A stretch of 64,000 nucleotides of DNA from an uncultured Gammaproteobacteria bacterium (lineage in GTDB: Bacteria > Pseudomonadota > Gammaproteobacteria > Eutrophobiales > Eutrophobiaceae), in the NCBI GenBank assembly GCA_958295485.1, contig OY282354.1:2748042-2812041 (forward strand). The letters run 5' to 3'. The translations under genes were made by a program, and so were the position numbers. A model generated the notes under the pieces. That model did not search any database. It was given only the letters and a program-made list of their open reading frames with translations, and was not told the DNA's origin. This document shows positions 28,063 through 40,386 of the stretch, one piece after another; the stretch's first letter is position 1; every line of letters starts with the position of its first letter.

Positions 28063-28406
28063 AGAACTTTTTCGAGTTCGTTACGCAATTGGCGGATGAT
28101 CTGCTGGCTTTGGTTGGCGTCTTCCCTGGCCTCATTGCCTGACAAGCGCTGCCTTGCGCCACCGATGGTAAACCCTTGCTCATAAAGCAAGCTTCTGATT
28201 TGCCTGATTAAAATGACGTCATGGCGCTGATAATAACGTCTGTTGCCACGGCGTTTCAAGGGTTTTAATTGTGGAAATTCCTGCTCCCAGTAGCGTAAAA
28301 CATGGGGTTTTACCACGCATAAATCACTGACTTCACCAATGGTAAAGTAACGTTTACCGGGAATAGCGGGTAATTCACTGTTGTGCGACGCTTCCAGCAT
28401 AGGCAT
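28044..28406 (-). CDS. MerR-family transcriptional regulator
   Basis: 120 residues: winged helix [20 protein letters not shown] then [21 protein letters not shown], followed by a dimerisation helix. It has no C-terminal effector Cys. This MerR-type gene next to ihfA is a conserved gammaproteobacterial pair. It overlaps the ihfA 3' end by 32 bases. Confidence 0.85.
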   Translation of the reverse strand: MPMLEASHNSELPAIPGKRYFTIGEVSDLCVVKPHVLRYWEQEFPQLKPLKRRGNRRYYQRHDVILIRQIRSLLYEQGFTIGGARQRLSGNEAREDANQSQQIIRQLRNELEKVLELLRR

Positions 28407-28686
28407 CTACTCGCGTTTTCAGCTTTTGTCCGGGACGAAATGTAACCACGCGGCGCGCGCTGATGGGAATTTCCTCTCCGGTCTTGGGATTTCGACCCGG
28501 CCGCTGATTTTTATCCCGGAGATCAAAGTTGCCAAAACCAGAAAGCTTAACCTGGTTTCCTGTCTCAAGGGATAAGCGTATTTCTTCAAAAAACATTTCG
28601 ACTATTTCTTTTGCCTCTCGCTTATTGAGGCCATCCTGTTCATGGAGCTTCTCAGCCATATCCGCTTTTGTCAATGCTGCCGCCAT
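28375..28686 (-). CDS. ihfA: Integration host factor subunit alpha
   Basis: 103 residues: [20 protein letters not shown] start, [21 protein letters not shown] with the DNA-intercalating Pro in the arm. IHF bends DNA with the beta subunit. It follows pheT by one base, the standard pheST-ihfA order. Confidence 0.95.
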   Translation of the reverse strand: MAAALTKADMAEKLHEQDGLNKREAKEIVEMFFEEIRLSLETGNQVKLSGFGNFDLRDKNQRPGRNPKTGEEIPISARRVVTFRPGQKLKTRVDAYAGSVAQQ

Positions 28687-28687
28687 A

Positions 28688-31069
28688 TTACTCTCTCAAT
28701 CGCGCCTCGAATTCTTTGCGAAGAGAATCCAGGACCAGATTCATCGTACCCTCGACTTCTTCATCTGTAAGAGTGCTCGAAGTTTGTTGAAACGTCAAGC
28801 CCAATGTTACACTTTTTTCCCCCGGCTCAATAGATTCCCCCTGATATACGTCAAACAACTCCAGGCTTGTCAACAACTTTGAAGACGTGATTCTGACGTT
28901 TTTTAACAGATTTTCTATCGGAATTTCCTCATTGACAAGGATGGACAAATCCCGTCTCACTACCGGGAATTTGGAGATTTTCGTGAACTTTGGCGGCAAT
29001 TTCGCCGGAATACCTGCTAAATATATCTCAAAAAGACAGACCTCCCGGTCAATGTCCAGGCGGGATTGCAAGCCGGGATGCAGCGCGCCGATCAAGCCAA
29101 TCCGTTTCTTATCATAAATTATCTCCGCTGATCTCCCATCATGCAACGCAGTGATGACAACAGGCCGATAATTTAATTGAATTTGACCGGAACAAGCTGA
29201 TAAAACAGCCTCCACATCGGATTTCATATCATAAAAATCACTTGAGTCATGGGGATTGTCCCATTGTTCCGGCATGACTTTTCCAAATATTAATCCACCG
29301 ATGGCGGGCGCTTGTCGAATTTCATCCTTGCCTTTCCGGGTAAAGATTTTGCCTGTTTCAAACAGGCGGACCCGCTGTTGTTGTCGATTGATATTGTGCT
29401 GTAGCGCTGTCAAAAGACCCGGCCACAGACTAACGCGCATCCGCTCCATATCGGTAGAAATGGCATTGAGCAGTGAGATGCTGTCGCTCTCGGGAAACAA
29501 TAAGGATTGCAGGGAATCGCTGACGAAGCTATAAGTGATGGCCTCCTGGTAACCACGGTTAACCAGTACCCGGCGTAAGGCATCGAGACGAATCCAGGCG
29601 CCTGGCTTGCGCATATTCAAACTGACCGGCGGCAAGGCGCTCTTGATGTTCTGGTAACCATGAACGCGAGCTATCTCTTCGATCAAATCTTCCTCGATGG
29701 TTATATCAAAACGATGAGTCGGAACGCTGAACTGGCGACTACCTTCTTTCCCCCGCGCTTCCTTTAAACCGAGGCGGGTTAAAATCTCCTTGCATTCTTC
29801 CATATCAATGGGTTTGCCCAATAAACTCTCTACCGCCGGCGGCCGTAAACCGACTGTTTGTTTCTCCGGCAATACCTTGTCAACCACCGCTTCCGTCACC
29901 GGCCCTGGCTCCCCGCCACAAATCTCCAGGAGTAACCGCGTAGCTCGTTCCATAGCCTGGCGTTGCAGTTCAAAATCCACTCCCCGCTCAAAGCGGTGAG
30001 ATGCGTCCGTATTCAAACCGAACCGGCCAGGCCGCCCGGCCAGGGCGATTGGGGTGAAAAAAGCGCTTTCCAGGAAGATATGTCGGGTCTGAGCGGTAAC
30101 GGCCGAATTCAGCCCGCCCATGACGCCGGCCATGGCGACAGCCCCGGCCTCATCGGCAATCACCAGGGTCGATGTGGACATAACCCGGGTTTCACTATCC
30201 AGCAGGGTAATTTTTTCGCCCTCGTCGGCATGACGAACGGACACCGCGCCGACCAATTTGTCATTGTCGAAGGCGTGCATGGGCTGACCCAGTTCCAGCA
30301 TCACATAGTTGGTTATGTCAACAACCACGTTCAAGCTGCGCAGACCGCAACGGCGTAACTTCTCCTGCAGCCACAATGGGCTGGAACGAGATATATCGAT
30401 ATTGTTGATGATGCGGCCCACGTAACGAGGACAACCATCAGCCGCCACCAGGTTGATGGCGCGGGATTGTCCATGCGTGGCAGCGACCGGTTCCATGCCT
30501 GGCGACTTGAACCGGATTTGGTTGATAACCGCAATTTCACGGGCTATCCCCTTAATACTCAGGCAATCCCCGCGATTGGGTGTCAAACCCACGTCGAAGA
30601 CCTGATCATCCAGCAACATCAGCTCGGTTAACCTGGTCCCGGGCTTTGCATCATCCGGCAGGAGAAACAACTCGCCGACTTCCTCCGATAAATCCAGCTC
30701 GGCGCCGGAGCAAAGCATCCCTGAAGATTTCACGCCGCGAATCTTAATCTCTTCAATCCCGGCTTGACCGGGTAAAACAGCGCCGACCCCGGCATAGGGG
30801 TAACAACTTCCCGCCTTCACGCCAGGCGCGCCAGTGACCACGACAACGGGATTTCCATCATCTTTTTTTACAGCGCAAACGCTGAGTTTGTCCGCATTCG
30901 GGTGTTTTTCAACCGCTTCGACCCGGCCCACTACCACATCATCCAGCCGGGAAGCCACAGGAACCACCTCCTTCACCTCCATGCCCAGCATGGTGAGCTG
31001 GTCCGCCAGCGTTTCAGTTGAAACGCCCGGGTTCACCCACTCACGCAACCATTGTTCACTGAATTTCAT
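28688..31069 (-). CDS. pheT: Phenylalanine-tRNA ligase beta subunit
   Basis: 793 residues, usual length. N-terminal tRNA-binding OB domain ([20 protein letters not shown]), B3/B4 editing region ([13 protein letters not shown]), B5, and a C-terminal FDX-ACB anticodon domain ([13 protein letters not shown]). It works as an alpha2-beta2 tetramer with PheS. Confidence 0.97.
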   Translation of the reverse strand: MKFSEQWLREWVNPGVSTETLADQLTMLGMEVKEVVPVASRLDDVVVGRVEAVEKHPNADKLSVCAVKKDDGNPVVVVTGAPGVKAGSCYPYAGVGAVLPGQAGIEEIKIRGVKSSGMLCSGAELDLSEEVGELFLLPDDAKPGTRLTELMLLDDQVFDVGLTPNRGDCLSIKGIAREIAVINQIRFKSPGMEPVAATHGQSRAINLVAADGCPRYVGRIINNIDISRSSPLWLQEKLRRCGLRSLNVVVDITNYVMLELGQPMHAFDNDKLVGAVSVRHADEGEKITLLDSETRVMSTSTLVIADEAGAVAMAGVMGGLNSAVTAQTRHIFLESAFFTPIALAGRPGRFGLNTDASHRFERGVDFELQRQAMERATRLLLEICGGEPGPVTEAVVDKVLPEKQTVGLRPPAVESLLGKPIDMEECKEILTRLGLKEARGKEGSRQFSVPTHRFDITIEEDLIEEIARVHGYQNIKSALPPVSLNMRKPGAWIRLDALRRVLVNRGYQEAITYSFVSDSLQSLLFPESDSISLLNAISTDMERMRVSLWPGLLTALQHNINRQQQRVRLFETGKIFTRKGKDEIRQAPAIGGLIFGKVMPEQWDNPHDSSDFYDMKSDVEAVLSACSGQIQLNYRPVVITALHDGRSAEIIYDKKRIGLIGALHPGLQSRLDIDREVCLFEIYLAGIPAKLPPKFTKISKFPVVRRDLSILVNEEIPIENLLKNVRITSSKLLTSLELFDVYQGESIEPGEKSVTLGLTFQQTSSTLTDEEVEGTMNLVLDSLRKEFEARLRE

Positions 31070-31098
31070 TTTCAGTTTTTAGGGGTCCTGGCGCCGGA

Positions 31099-32091
<993 letters not shown>

Positions 32092-32139
32092 TTATCATGG
32101 AATAGCAAGGGCAAACAACACCCCGTCACATGGGACAGA

Positions 32140-32180
32140 TATATCCCCCCTTGAGAGGGAGGTCAGGGTGGAGGGAAATA
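32140..32180. repeat. Dispersed CCCTC/GAGGG repeat, copy A
   Basis: CCCCCCTTGAGAGGGAGGTC then AGGGTGGAGGG lies in the rplT-pheS gap. A related copy is at 63790-63827 (GAGAGGGTCAGGGTGGGGGG). It resembles a widespread intergenic repeat class. Confidence 0.5.
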
Positions 32181-32191
32181 ATGCGCCACCT

Positions 32192-32551
32192 TCAGCCGGG
32201 GAGCGGGGACCTGACCTGTTCCGCCAGCCGGACGAAGGCATTTTTATCATTCACGGCGAGTTCTGCCAGTATCTTTCGATCAATCTGGATACCCGCCTTG
32301 CGCAAACCATCCATGAACCGGCTGTAAGACAAGCCATTTTCTCTTGCCGCCGCATTGATACGGGTTATCCACAAGGCGCGGAATTGTCGTTTGCGTTGAC
32401 GCCTGTCCCGATAAGCGTATTGCCCGGCTTTTATCACCGCCTGTTTAGCCACGCGGTACACATTTTTGCGCCTGCCGCGATAACCCTTGGCCTGTTCGAT
32501 GACTTTTTTATGCTTTGCCCGGGCCGTAACCCCTCGTTTTACTCTTGACAT
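32192..32551 (-). CDS. rplT: Ribosomal protein bL20
   Basis: 119 residues from the ATG giving [20 protein letters not shown]; a longer frame extends upstream without similarity. Conserved [19 protein letters not shown] and [15 protein letters not shown]. In the infC-rpmI-rplT operon L20 normally represses its own operon. Confidence 0.96.
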   Translation of the reverse strand: MSRVKRGVTARAKHKKVIEQAKGYRGRRKNVYRVAKQAVIKAGQYAYRDRRQRKRQFRALWITRINAAARENGLSYSRFMDGLRKAGIQIDRKILAELAVNDKNAFVRLAEQVRSPLPG

Positions 32552-32564
32552 AACCTGAAACCCT

Positions 32565-32762
32565 TTAGCTATATGGCAACAATTGCGCAAGCAATTTCTC
32601 ATCACACTTGTCAATCAACTTCACCGATCGCAAATGCCTGATCCGTTTGGCGCTCTTTTTAGTCAAAATATGGCTGCGATGGGACTGTCGATGTTTAAAC
32701 CGACCCGAGGCAGTCCTGGTAAAGCGCTTCGCGGCGCCGCGATTTGTTTTCATTTTCGGCAT
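32565..32762 (-). CDS. rpmI: Ribosomal protein bL35
   Basis: 65 residues, typical: [30 protein letters not shown] centre. It sits between infC and rplT. Confidence 0.96.
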   Translation of the reverse strand: MPKMKTNRGAAKRFTRTASGRFKHRQSHRSHILTKKSAKRIRHLRSVKLIDKCDEKLLAQLLPYS

Positions 32763-32793
32763 TTAACTCAACTCCATCCAACTCCACTGATTT

Positions 32794-33351
32794 TCAAGTA
32801 TTTTCCACGGGGGCCTGACCCTGCGGGGTGGCGCCTCGTCGCTTAGGCGCCAATACCATGATCATTTGACGGCCTTCCAATTTAGGGTATTGCTCCACAA
32901 CAGCAAGCATCTGCATATCCGCTTCTATCCGACCCAACATCTTGCTGCCCAATTCCTGGTGGGCCATTTCACGTCCACGAAAACGCAGGGTGACCTTCAC
33001 CTTATCACCGTTACTCAGGAAACGCGTAATATTCTTTAACTTGATCTGGTAATCACCCTGATCCGTACCCGGTCGAAACTTGACTTCCTTGACCTGGATC
33101 TGCTTTTGTTTCTTCTTCGCCGCGTGTTTCTTCTTGCTTTGCTCAAACAGGAATTTACCGTAATCCATAATCCGGCACACGGGCGGCTCTGAATTCGGCA
33201 CGATTTCGACCAGGTCCAGTTCAGCTTCATCCGCCCGGGCCAAGGCATCATTCAATTTTACGATGCCAACCTGGGCGCCATCCGCTCCAATCAACCTGAC
33301 TTCGGCAGCCGCAATTTCATCATTCAGACGATTCTGTTTTTTAAGCGCGAT
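32794..33351 (-). CDS. infC: Translation initiation factor IF-3
   Basis: 185 residues if started at the ATC at 33349-33351, which gives [19 protein letters not shown], the true IF-3 N-terminus. There is no ATG or GTG that preserves it. AGGAGG lies 8 bases upstream. The start lies inside the last codons of thrS in another frame. Rare AUU/AUC starts are typical of infC and let IF-3 discriminate against its own message. Confidence 0.95.
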   Translation of the reverse strand: MALKKQNRLNDEIAAAEVRLIGADGAQVGIVKLNDALARADEAELDLVEIVPNSEPPVCRIMDYGKFLFEQSKKKHAAKKKQKQIQVKEVKFRPGTDQGDYQIKLKNITRFLSNGDKVKVTLRFRGREMAHQELGSKMLGRIEADMQMLAVVEQYPKLEGRQMIMVLAPKRRGATPQGQAPVENT

Positions 33352-35278
33352 ACGTTATTCCTCCTGTTACCCGGCCAAGGCACGCGATATCCTCATTCAA
33401 CCGGTCAGTGAAGTCCGATAATGACATAAGCCCCAGGTCTTCACCACCACGCGTGCGGACGGCCACCATGTTGTTTTCCGCTTCTCGTGCGCCAATAATC
33501 AACTGGTAAGGTACCCGTTGCATTGCGTGCTCACGAATTTTAAGGCTGATCGTTTCATTTCTCAAGTCAGTATCGACCCTGAATCCCTGATCTTTCAGAG
33601 TTTCTGCCAAAGACAGCGCGTATTCAGTCTGATTTTCCGTAATTGAAGCCACTACGACCTGCACGGGCGCAAGCCAGGGGGGAAACGAGCCCGCGTAATG
33701 TTCGATGATAATACCGATAAATCTCTCTAACGAACCCAATATGGCCCGATGCAACATCACCGGCGCCTGTTTTCGGCTGTCGCCATCCACGTAATAGGCG
33801 CCCAAACGACCCGGCATGGAAAAATCCGCTTGTATGGTGCCACACTGCCACACCCGGCCAATACTGTCTTTCAGGGAAAAATCTATCTTGGGGCCATAGA
33901 ATGCGCCTTCACCCGGCTGTAATTCCCATTCCACCCCTTTATTACTGAGCGCTTGTTCCAAGGCCTGCTCGGATTTGTCCCACACCGCATCGCTGCCCAC
34001 GCGGTTTTCCGGGCGGGTGGAGAGCTTCATGAGCACATCGTCAAAACCAAAATCGCGATATACTTCAAACAGTAAATCGATGAAATCGGATACTTCATCC
34101 TGGACTTGGTCTTCAGTACAAAAAATATGGGCGTCATCCTGGGTAAACCCCCTGACCCGCATCAAACCATGCAAGGTTCCCGAAACCTCGTTCCGGTGAC
34201 AGGAACCGAATTCCGAAAAACGCAGGGGCAGGTCCCGGTAGCTCTTCAATCCCTGGTTGAACACCTGAATATGGCCGGGACAATTCATGGGCTTGATCGC
34301 ATAATCCCGGTTCTCGGAACTGGTAGTAAACATGTCCGCGTGAAATTTGTCCCAGTGGCCTGACTTCTCCCATAAACTCCGGTCCACCATCTGCGGAGTG
34401 TTGATCTCCTGGTAGCCTTTGCCGGCCAGCTTGCCGCGGATGTAATCCTTGACGACATTATAGATCGCCCAACCCTTTGGATGCCAAAACACCAGGCCCG
34501 GCGCCTCTTCCTGAAAATGAAACAAGTCCTGTTTCCTCGCCAGCTTGCGGTGATCGCGCCTTTCCGCCTCTTCCAGTCGATGTAAATATTGTTTCAGCGC
34601 CTTCCTGTCCGGCCAGGCGGTCCCATAAATCCGTTGCAACATCTCATTGGCGGGGTCGCCGCGCCAATAGGCGCCGGCCAATTTAGTCAACTTGAACGCC
34701 TTCAATTTACCGGTGCCGGGCACGTGGGGGCCGCGGCAGAGATCGATGAATTCACCTTGCTGATACAGTGACAATTCTTCACCGGCAGGGATGGATTCAA
34801 TGATCTGCGCCTTGTACTCCTCGCCCATGCCGCGAAAGAAGGCAATGGCCTCATCCCGTGGCTTGACTAAACGGGTGACGCCGAGATCCTGTTCGGCCAG
34901 TTCCTTCATTTTCTGTTCGATCGCTTCCAGGTCATCCGGCGTAAACGGACGCTCATAGGCAAAATCATAATAAAAACCATTTTCAATGACAGGGCCAATA
35001 GTCACTTGCGCCCCAGGAAATAATTCTTTCACCGCCTGCGCCATCAAATGGGCGCAGGAGTGGCGCAGCACCTGCAAGCCCTCCTCATCCTGACCGGTAA
35101 TGATCCGCACGGTCGTATCGGCGTCAACCAAGTGGGAGGCATCAACTAATTTGCCGTTTACTTCGGCAGCCAGGGTCGCCCTGGCCAAGCCGGTACCGAT
35201 GTCCGCGGCAATATCCAATACGGACAGGGGTTGATCGTATTCACGTCTACTGCCGTCAGGCAGGGTAATAACCGGCAT
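33341..35278 (-). CDS. thrS: Threonine-tRNA ligase
   Basis: 645 residues: TGS domain ([16 protein letters not shown]), editing domain with HxxxH ([11 protein letters not shown]), class II core ([23 protein letters not shown]) and anticodon domain. Full length. It is first in the thrS-infC-rpmI-rplT-pheST-ihfA cluster. GGAGACA precedes the ATG. Confidence 0.97.
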   Translation of the reverse strand: MPVITLPDGSRREYDQPLSVLDIAADIGTGLARATLAAEVNGKLVDASHLVDADTTVRIITGQDEEGLQVLRHSCAHLMAQAVKELFPGAQVTIGPVIENGFYYDFAYERPFTPDDLEAIEQKMKELAEQDLGVTRLVKPRDEAIAFFRGMGEEYKAQIIESIPAGEELSLYQQGEFIDLCRGPHVPGTGKLKAFKLTKLAGAYWRGDPANEMLQRIYGTAWPDRKALKQYLHRLEEAERRDHRKLARKQDLFHFQEEAPGLVFWHPKGWAIYNVVKDYIRGKLAGKGYQEINTPQMVDRSLWEKSGHWDKFHADMFTTSSENRDYAIKPMNCPGHIQVFNQGLKSYRDLPLRFSEFGSCHRNEVSGTLHGLMRVRGFTQDDAHIFCTEDQVQDEVSDFIDLLFEVYRDFGFDDVLMKLSTRPENRVGSDAVWDKSEQALEQALSNKGVEWELQPGEGAFYGPKIDFSLKDSIGRVWQCGTIQADFSMPGRLGAYYVDGDSRKQAPVMLHRAILGSLERFIGIIIEHYAGSFPPWLAPVQVVVASITENQTEYALSLAETLKDQGFRVDTDLRNETISLKIREHAMQRVPYQLIIGAREAENNMVAVRTRGGEDLGLMSLSDFTDRLNEDIACLGRVTGGITYRA

Positions 35279-35363
35279 GTTGTCTCCTTATCATCAGTGG
35301 TGACCCCCACAACAGGCCACGTGTCAAAGAGAGTATCGGATACTATGTTGTGGTCATCAATGT

Positions 35364-35440
35364 TGGTAGGCGCGATTGGATTCGAACCAACGACCCCTAC
35401 CGTGTCGAGGTAGTGCTCTAACCAACTGAGCTACGCGCCT
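35364..35440 (-). tRNA. tRNA-Val (GAC) with C at position 33
   Basis: Acceptor AGGCGCG/CGCGCCT, D arm GCTCAGTTGGTTAGAGC, anticodon stem CTACC/GGTAG, loop TCGACAC, T loop TTCGAAT, encoded CCA. The anticodon is GAC (Val). The near-universal U33 is C. Confidence 0.9.
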
Positions 35441-35540
35441 GTAAGTTAATAATACCCTGAACAAGTCCATCCCGGTTGTCAGAGATTCCTTGATTTTGTA
35501 ACTGACGACAAAGGATACAGGAAATTGAAGATAAAATCAC

Positions 35541-36584
35541 CTAAAACAGGAAGTCCGATGGGTCCAGGTCGACAACATCGAAGCCGCGAAGCTTGATCCT
35601 GCCCCCGCCCCAGCCGGTCAGGTCTATCGCACTGTGGCCAGGGTCTCCCGATTTGACCAGGTCGCTGAAGGACAGGCCACTGAAACCGGAAAGATCGATG
35701 CGGTCTTCCCCGTTCGTAAAATCAGAGATGACATCAACGCCGTCTTCCCCGGCGCGGAAAACAAAGGTGTCGCTGCCTTCACCGCCTTGCAGACTATCGT
35801 TGCCGGCGCCCCCCGCCAGGGTATCCGCCCCGGCGCCCCCCGCCAGGGTATCCGCCCCGGCGCCCCCCACCAGGGTATCCGCCCCGGCGTTGCCCCGAAA
35901 GTGGTTATCGCCGCCATCACCGGTGAAGGCATCGTCGAAGGTCGAGCCCCATACACGCTCGAAGTTGGCAATGCGGTCACCCTCGGCATGACCACCGGCA
36001 ACCGCGTTGTCAACCAGGTTCACCATGACTCCGGCATCCGACCTCCCGTAATTCAAGGTGTCCAGGCCGGCGCCGCCATCCAGGGTATCAGCCCCGGCAT
36101 CGCCGGTGAGACTGTCATTGCCACCGCGACCCCATAGATTATCGTTGCCGTCACCGCCCCGCAGCCTGTCGTTGCCACTACCGCCATCCAGGTTATCATC
36201 GCCGGCATTGCCAATGAGGTCATTGTTGCCGCTGTCGCCGATGAGAATGTCATCAAAAGCCGACCCCTGGACGTGTTCGAAATTGGCAATGCGGTCACCC
36301 TCGGCATGACCACCGGCGGTGACGTTGTCAGCCAGGTTCACCGTGACCCCGGCGTCCGACCCCCGGTAATCCAGGACGTCCAGGCCGTCACTACCGTCCA
36401 GGGTGTCCGCTCCCGCGCCCCCCCAGACCCGGTTGTCGCCGGCGTCACCGATGAGGGTATCGTCGCCCGCGCCGCCGTACAGGCTGTAGCCCTCCCCGCC
36501 TGTATTCTTGACTAACACAATGATCACCACCGCGACGGCAAAACCTGAAACCAGCATATCCGTCACAGATATGAACGTCTTCAT
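35541..36584 (-). CDS. RTX (hemolysin-type calcium-binding) repeat protein with N-terminal membrane segment
   Basis: 347 residues. An N-terminal hydrophobic helix (LVSGFAVAVVIIVLV, 12-26) is unusual for RTX proteins. About 15 GGxGxDxLx nonapeptides follow in two blocks (GGAGADTLAGGAGADTL), separated by two copies of a ~45-residue module (GVTVNLADN, GHAEGDRIANFE). The C-terminal block VISDFTNGEDRIDLSGF resembles a type I secretion end. Ca2+ should fold the repeats outside the cell. It starts one base downstream of uvrB. Confidence 0.8.
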   Translation of the reverse strand: MKTFISVTDMLVSGFAVAVVIIVLVKNTGGEGYSLYGGAGDDTLIGDAGDNRVWGGAGADTLDGSDGLDVLDYRGSDAGVTVNLADNVTAGGHAEGDRIANFEHVQGSAFDDILIGDSGNNDLIGNAGDDNLDGGSGNDRLRGGDGNDNLWGRGGNDSLTGDAGADTLDGGAGLDTLNYGRSDAGVMVNLVDNAVAGGHAEGDRIANFERVWGSTFDDAFTGDGGDNHFRGNAGADTLVGGAGADTLAGGAGADTLAGGAGNDSLQGGEGSDTFVFRAGEDGVDVISDFTNGEDRIDLSGFSGLSFSDLVKSGDPGHSAIDLTGWGGGRIKLRGFDVVDLDPSDFLF

Positions 36585-38609
36585 CTAACCGGCTTTCCGT
36601 CCATGGATTTCCAGGCTGAATTCTTTTATGCGGGCAATTTCATCGCGTATTTCAGCGGCTTGTTCAAATTCCAGGTCGCGGGCATGTTGGTACATCCGCT
36701 CTTCCAATTGCCGGATCTTTTTCGGCAACAATTCGGGGGTAAGATCCCCATAGCCGGTTTTCTCCTCCGCTACCCTGGCGTAACGTCGCGTTTGATTGCG
36801 ATTATCCGCATAAGCCCCTTCCATAATATCGGTTACCGCTTTTCGGATGCCCTGGGGGGTAATGCCATGCCGCTCATTAAATCCCTGTTGTTTCTCCCGT
36901 CGCCGGTCGGTTTCCCGGATGGCCCGTTCGATTGAACCCGTCACCACGTCGGCATACATGATGGCTTTGCCGTTGATATTGCGCGCGGCGCGGCCTATGG
37001 TCTGAATTAACGTGGTCTCCGATCGTAAAAATCCTTCCTTGTCCGCATCCAGTATCGCCACCAGTGACACCTCCGGCATATCCAGTCCCTCGCGCAACAG
37101 GTTAATGCCGACCAGCACGTCGAAATTACCCAGGCGCAGGTCGCGGATGATCTCCACCCGCTCCACCGTATCTATATCGGAATGCAGGTAACGAACCTTG
37201 ACGTCGTGTTCGGCCAGGTAGTCGGTCAGGTCTTCCGCCATGCGCTTGGTCAAGGTAGTGACCAGTACCCGTTCATTGAGTTGTGTACGGATATGGATTT
37301 CCGATAACAGGTCATCCACCTGTGATGCGACGGGACGTATCTCTACCGCCGGATCCACCAGGCCGGTGGGGCGGACGACCTGTTCGATGATCTCAGCGGA
37401 CTTGTCACGCTCGTAAGGTCCCGGCGTCGCCGAAACATAAATCGTTTGTGGCGACAAATGTTCGAATTCATCAAAGCGCAAGGGCCGATTGTCTAATGCG
37501 CAGGGCAGGCGAAAGCCGTATTCCACCAGGTTTTCCTTGCGTGAACGGTCACCGCGGTACATGGCGCCTAATTGGGGAATGGTCACGTGGCTTTCATCCA
37601 CTACCAACAAGGCATCGCCGGGGAGGTAATCGAACAGGGTCGGCGGCGGTTCGCCGGGTTTTCTGCCGGACAGGTGGCGGGAGTAGTTTTCAATGCCGGT
37701 GCAATAACCGATTTCCATCATCATTTCCAAGTCAAACCGGGTACGTTGTTCAAGGCGTTGTAATTCGACTAATTTATTAGCCTGACGATATTGTTCCAGG
37801 CGCGCGGCCAGTTCTTTCCTGATGGCCTCGATGGCGTCTAATACGATTTGGCGCTCGGTCACGTAATGGGTTTTCGGGTGAATGGTGATGCGCGGGACTT
37901 GTTTGAAGATCTCCCCGGTCAACGGATCAAATATTGAAATAGACTCTATCTCGTCATCAAACAACTCGACCCGTATTCCTTCACGCTCGGACTCAGCCGG
38001 GTAGACGTCGATGATGTCACCCCGAACGCGATAGGTGGCGCGGCGCAGTTCCACCTCGTTGCGGGTATACTGCATCTCGGCGAGCCGTCTTAATAAAAAG
38101 CGCTGCTCCATCTTGTCGCCGCGATCCAGGTGCAGGATCATCTTGAAATAGGTTTTCGGGTCACCCAACCCATAAATGGCGGAGACTGTAGCGACAATAA
38201 TGGTATCCGGGCGTTCCATCAGGGCCTTGGTGGCGGACAGGCGCATCTGTTCTATGTGCTCATTGATGGATGCGTCTTTTTCAATATAGGTATCACTGGA
38301 AGGGACATAGGCTTCCGGCTGGTAGTAATCATAATAAGAGACAAAATACTCCACGGCGTTACCGGGGAAAAACTCCTTCATCTCGCCATATAACTGCGCC
38401 GCCAGGGTCTTGTTCGGCGCGAGGATTAACGTGGGGCGCTGTAATTTCTCGATGAGGTTGGCAATCGTGAAGGTCTTGCCGGAGCCGGTTACGCCCATCA
38501 GCGATTGCTGCGCGATGCCGGCTTGTATGAAATGGTATAATTGCGCGATAGCCTCGGGTTGGTCACCCGAGGGAGAAAAATCAGCTTGTAACCTGAATGC
38601 TTTTCCCAC
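36585..38609 (-). CDS. uvrB: UvrABC excinuclease subunit B
   Basis: 674 residues from GTG 38609 ([20 protein letters not shown]), matching the family length; the longer frame to 38717 would leave no room for a promoter. Walker [11 protein letters not shown], Walker B DESH, helicase motifs ([12 protein letters not shown]) and a C-terminal UVR motif. It loads UvrC at lesions. No clear LexA box is seen upstream. Confidence 0.95.
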   Translation of the reverse strand: MGKAFRLQADFSPSGDQPEAIAQLYHFIQAGIAQQSLMGVTGSGKTFTIANLIEKLQRPTLILAPNKTLAAQLYGEMKEFFPGNAVEYFVSYYDYYQPEAYVPSSDTYIEKDASINEHIEQMRLSATKALMERPDTIIVATVSAIYGLGDPKTYFKMILHLDRGDKMEQRFLLRRLAEMQYTRNEVELRRATYRVRGDIIDVYPAESEREGIRVELFDDEIESISIFDPLTGEIFKQVPRITIHPKTHYVTERQIVLDAIEAIRKELAARLEQYRQANKLVELQRLEQRTRFDLEMMMEIGYCTGIENYSRHLSGRKPGEPPPTLFDYLPGDALLVVDESHVTIPQLGAMYRGDRSRKENLVEYGFRLPCALDNRPLRFDEFEHLSPQTIYVSATPGPYERDKSAEIIEQVVRPTGLVDPAVEIRPVASQVDDLLSEIHIRTQLNERVLVTTLTKRMAEDLTDYLAEHDVKVRYLHSDIDTVERVEIIRDLRLGNFDVLVGINLLREGLDMPEVSLVAILDADKEGFLRSETTLIQTIGRAARNINGKAIMYADVVTGSIERAIRETDRRREKQQGFNERHGITPQGIRKAVTDIMEGAYADNRNQTRRYARVAEEKTGYGDLTPELLPKKIRQLEERMYQHARDLEFEQAAEIRDEIARIKEFSLEIHGRKAG

Positions 38610-38666
38610 TGTTATTACCAAAATAATGCAATCGATTATATTATCATACTCAGACTGGGGCATTAT

Positions 38667-38700
38667 CCCGCAGGGGCGCCCGGTGGCCTGCCCCTGCGGG
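38667..38700. repeat. 11-bp inverted repeat between uvrB and aspC
   Basis: CCCGCAGGGGC (38667-38677) and GCCCCTGCGGG (38690-38700) with a 12-base loop. It is GC-rich with no T-run, in the divergent promoter gap. Confidence 0.8.
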
Positions 38701-38736
38701 AGGGTGTAACATGGCATTTATAAAGAGGATAAGGCC

Positions 38737-39915
38737 TTGGAAATTAAAATTGCAAACCGCGCTGCAAGCATCAAGCCCTCGCCTACTCTTGCCGTCACCG
38801 CCAAAGCGGCTGAATTAAGGGCGACGGGGCGGGACATTATCGGTCTCGGCGCCGGTGAACCCGACTTTGATACACCCCCACACATCAAGGATGCCGCCAT
38901 CAAGGCCATTCACGACGGCAAGACAAAATACACGGCGGCGGATGGCCTGCCTGAGCTCAAACGGGCAATTGCGGATAAATTCCGGCGTGAGAACGGACTC
39001 GCCTACGAAACCGACCAAATCCTGGTTTCGTGTGGGGCAAAACACAGCATCTTCAACCTGATGCAGGGATTGCTAAACCCGGGCGATGAGGTGATTATCC
39101 CGGCGCCCTACTGGGTTTCCTACCCGGACATGGCAAGGCTGGCGGGGGCGAAACCCGTCGTGATTAATACAGGACTTGAGAACCGCTTCAAGATTACCAA
39201 AGAACAACTGGCTGGCGCCATAACGGATAAATCACGCTTGCTTATGATCAACAGCCCTTCGAATCCGACCGGCGTAAATTATTCCGTGGAAGAACTGGCG
39301 GAAATCGCCTCAGCGCTGGTGGACCACCCGGAAATCATCATCTTGACGGATGATATTTACGAACACATCCTGTGGGGACGGGCCGGTTTTAACAATATCG
39401 TGAACGTTTGCCCGGAACTTTATGACCGCGCCGTCGTAGTGAATGGCGTGTCCAAAGCCTATTCCATGACCGGCTGGCGAATCGGCTACCTGGGTGGCCC
39501 GGTATCGCTGGTCAAGGCGATGAAAAAAATCCAGTCACAGAGCACGTCTAATCCATCCTCCATAGCGCAGTACGCCGCTATCGCCGCGTTGGACGGCGAT
39601 CAAACCTATATCAAGGAAAGCCTGGAAATATTCAAACAGCGACATGACTTTGTTTATAACGGGTTAAACGGCATCGACGGCGTTGAATGTATTGCCTCCG
39701 ACGGAACCTTTTACAGCTTTCCCAATATGCAGGCGGTTATCGATAAACTCGACGGCGTTCATAATGATATTGAATTAGGCGAATACCTGCTGGAGAAAGC
39801 GGAAGTGGCGCTGGTGCCGGGGTCCGCTTTCGGCGCGGAAGGATATATGCGCCTGTCTTATGCAACTAACATGGAAAACCTGGAGACAGCGATCGACCGC
39901 CTGAGAAAAGTGTGA
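38737..39915 (+). CDS. aspC: Aspartate/aromatic aminotransferase (class I PLP)
   Basis: 392 residues from a TTG start (MEIKIANRAASIKPSPT), with AGAGGA about 9 bases upstream. INSPSNPTGVNY near 167, and PLP Lys in VNGVSKAYSMTGWRIGYLGG near 236. Bacterial subgroup I-gamma-like. It makes aspartate from oxaloacetate and glutamate. Divergent from uvrB. Confidence 0.9.
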   Translation: MEIKIANRAASIKPSPTLAVTAKAAELRATGRDIIGLGAGEPDFDTPPHIKDAAIKAIHDGKTKYTAADGLPELKRAIADKFRRENGLAYETDQILVSCGAKHSIFNLMQGLLNPGDEVIIPAPYWVSYPDMARLAGAKPVVINTGLENRFKITKEQLAGAITDKSRLLMINSPSNPTGVNYSVEELAEIASALVDHPEIIILTDDIYEHILWGRAGFNNIVNVCPELYDRAVVVNGVSKAYSMTGWRIGYLGGPVSLVKAMKKIQSQSTSNPSSIAQYAAIAALDGDQTYIKESLEIFKQRHDFVYNGLNGIDGVECIASDGTFYSFPNMQAVIDKLDGVHNDIELGEYLLEKAEVALVPGSAFGAEGYMRLSYATNMENLETAIDRLRKV

Positions 39916-40215
39916 AGAAATGGCGAATGTCTTGCCATCAACCGAGAGGATTGGGGGGCTGTTTTTCCGTTCCGCGCGAAGTCACTCCAAAACAGCCCCC
40001 CAATCCTCTCTTGGCCCGGTCAGCTCTGCGAGTATGATCTTGCCCTGGCAAACGAATACTTTTCCGGCAAATGGGAAATCCGGGAGAAATGGCGAATGTC
40101 GTGCTGGCAGCCGAGAGGATTGGGGGCTGTTTTTCCGTTCCGCGCAAAGTCACTCCAAAACAGCCCGTAAATCCTCTCTTGGCCCGGTCAGCTCTGCGAG
40201 TATGATCTTGCCCTG
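39916..40215. repeat. Duplicated ~132-bp palindromic element downstream of aspC
   Basis: Copies at 39916-40047 and 40085-40215. Each has inverted arms around TCCGTTCCGCGCGAAGTCAC. Copy 1 arms (39944-39965, 39989-40010) are a perfect 22-bp match; copy 2 arms have decayed in the right half. Copy 1 starts directly after the aspC stop. This fills the gap to the tRNA; no gene is supported. Confidence 0.85.
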
Positions 40216-40290
40216 ATTGAATCAGGACAAGCGGTTGACCATCAGGCTGCCGGTTTGTATCATATGCGCTTTTGTGCAGGCAATTTCATT

Positions 40291-40366
40291 TCCCCGGTAG
40301 CTCAGTCGGTAGAGCGGGTGACTGTTAATCACTAGGTCGGCGGTTCGAGCCCGTCCCGGGGAGCCA
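40291..40366 (+). tRNA. tRNA-Asn (GTT)
   Basis: Acceptor TCCCCGG/CCGGGGA, D arm GCTCAGTCGGTAGAGC, anticodon loop CTGTTAA, T loop TTCGAGC, encoded GCCA 3' end. Confidence 0.95.
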
Positions 40367-40386
40367 ACTTTCCAAGCCTGATCCCG

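Noticed and set aside
35593..36137. Plus-strand Pro/Ala-rich ORFs
   Set aside because: They are shadows of the RTX repeats on the minus strand.
39920..40216. 98-residue protein in the repeat after aspC
   Set aside because: The frame only reads through two copies of a palindromic repeat; no ribosome site or domain.
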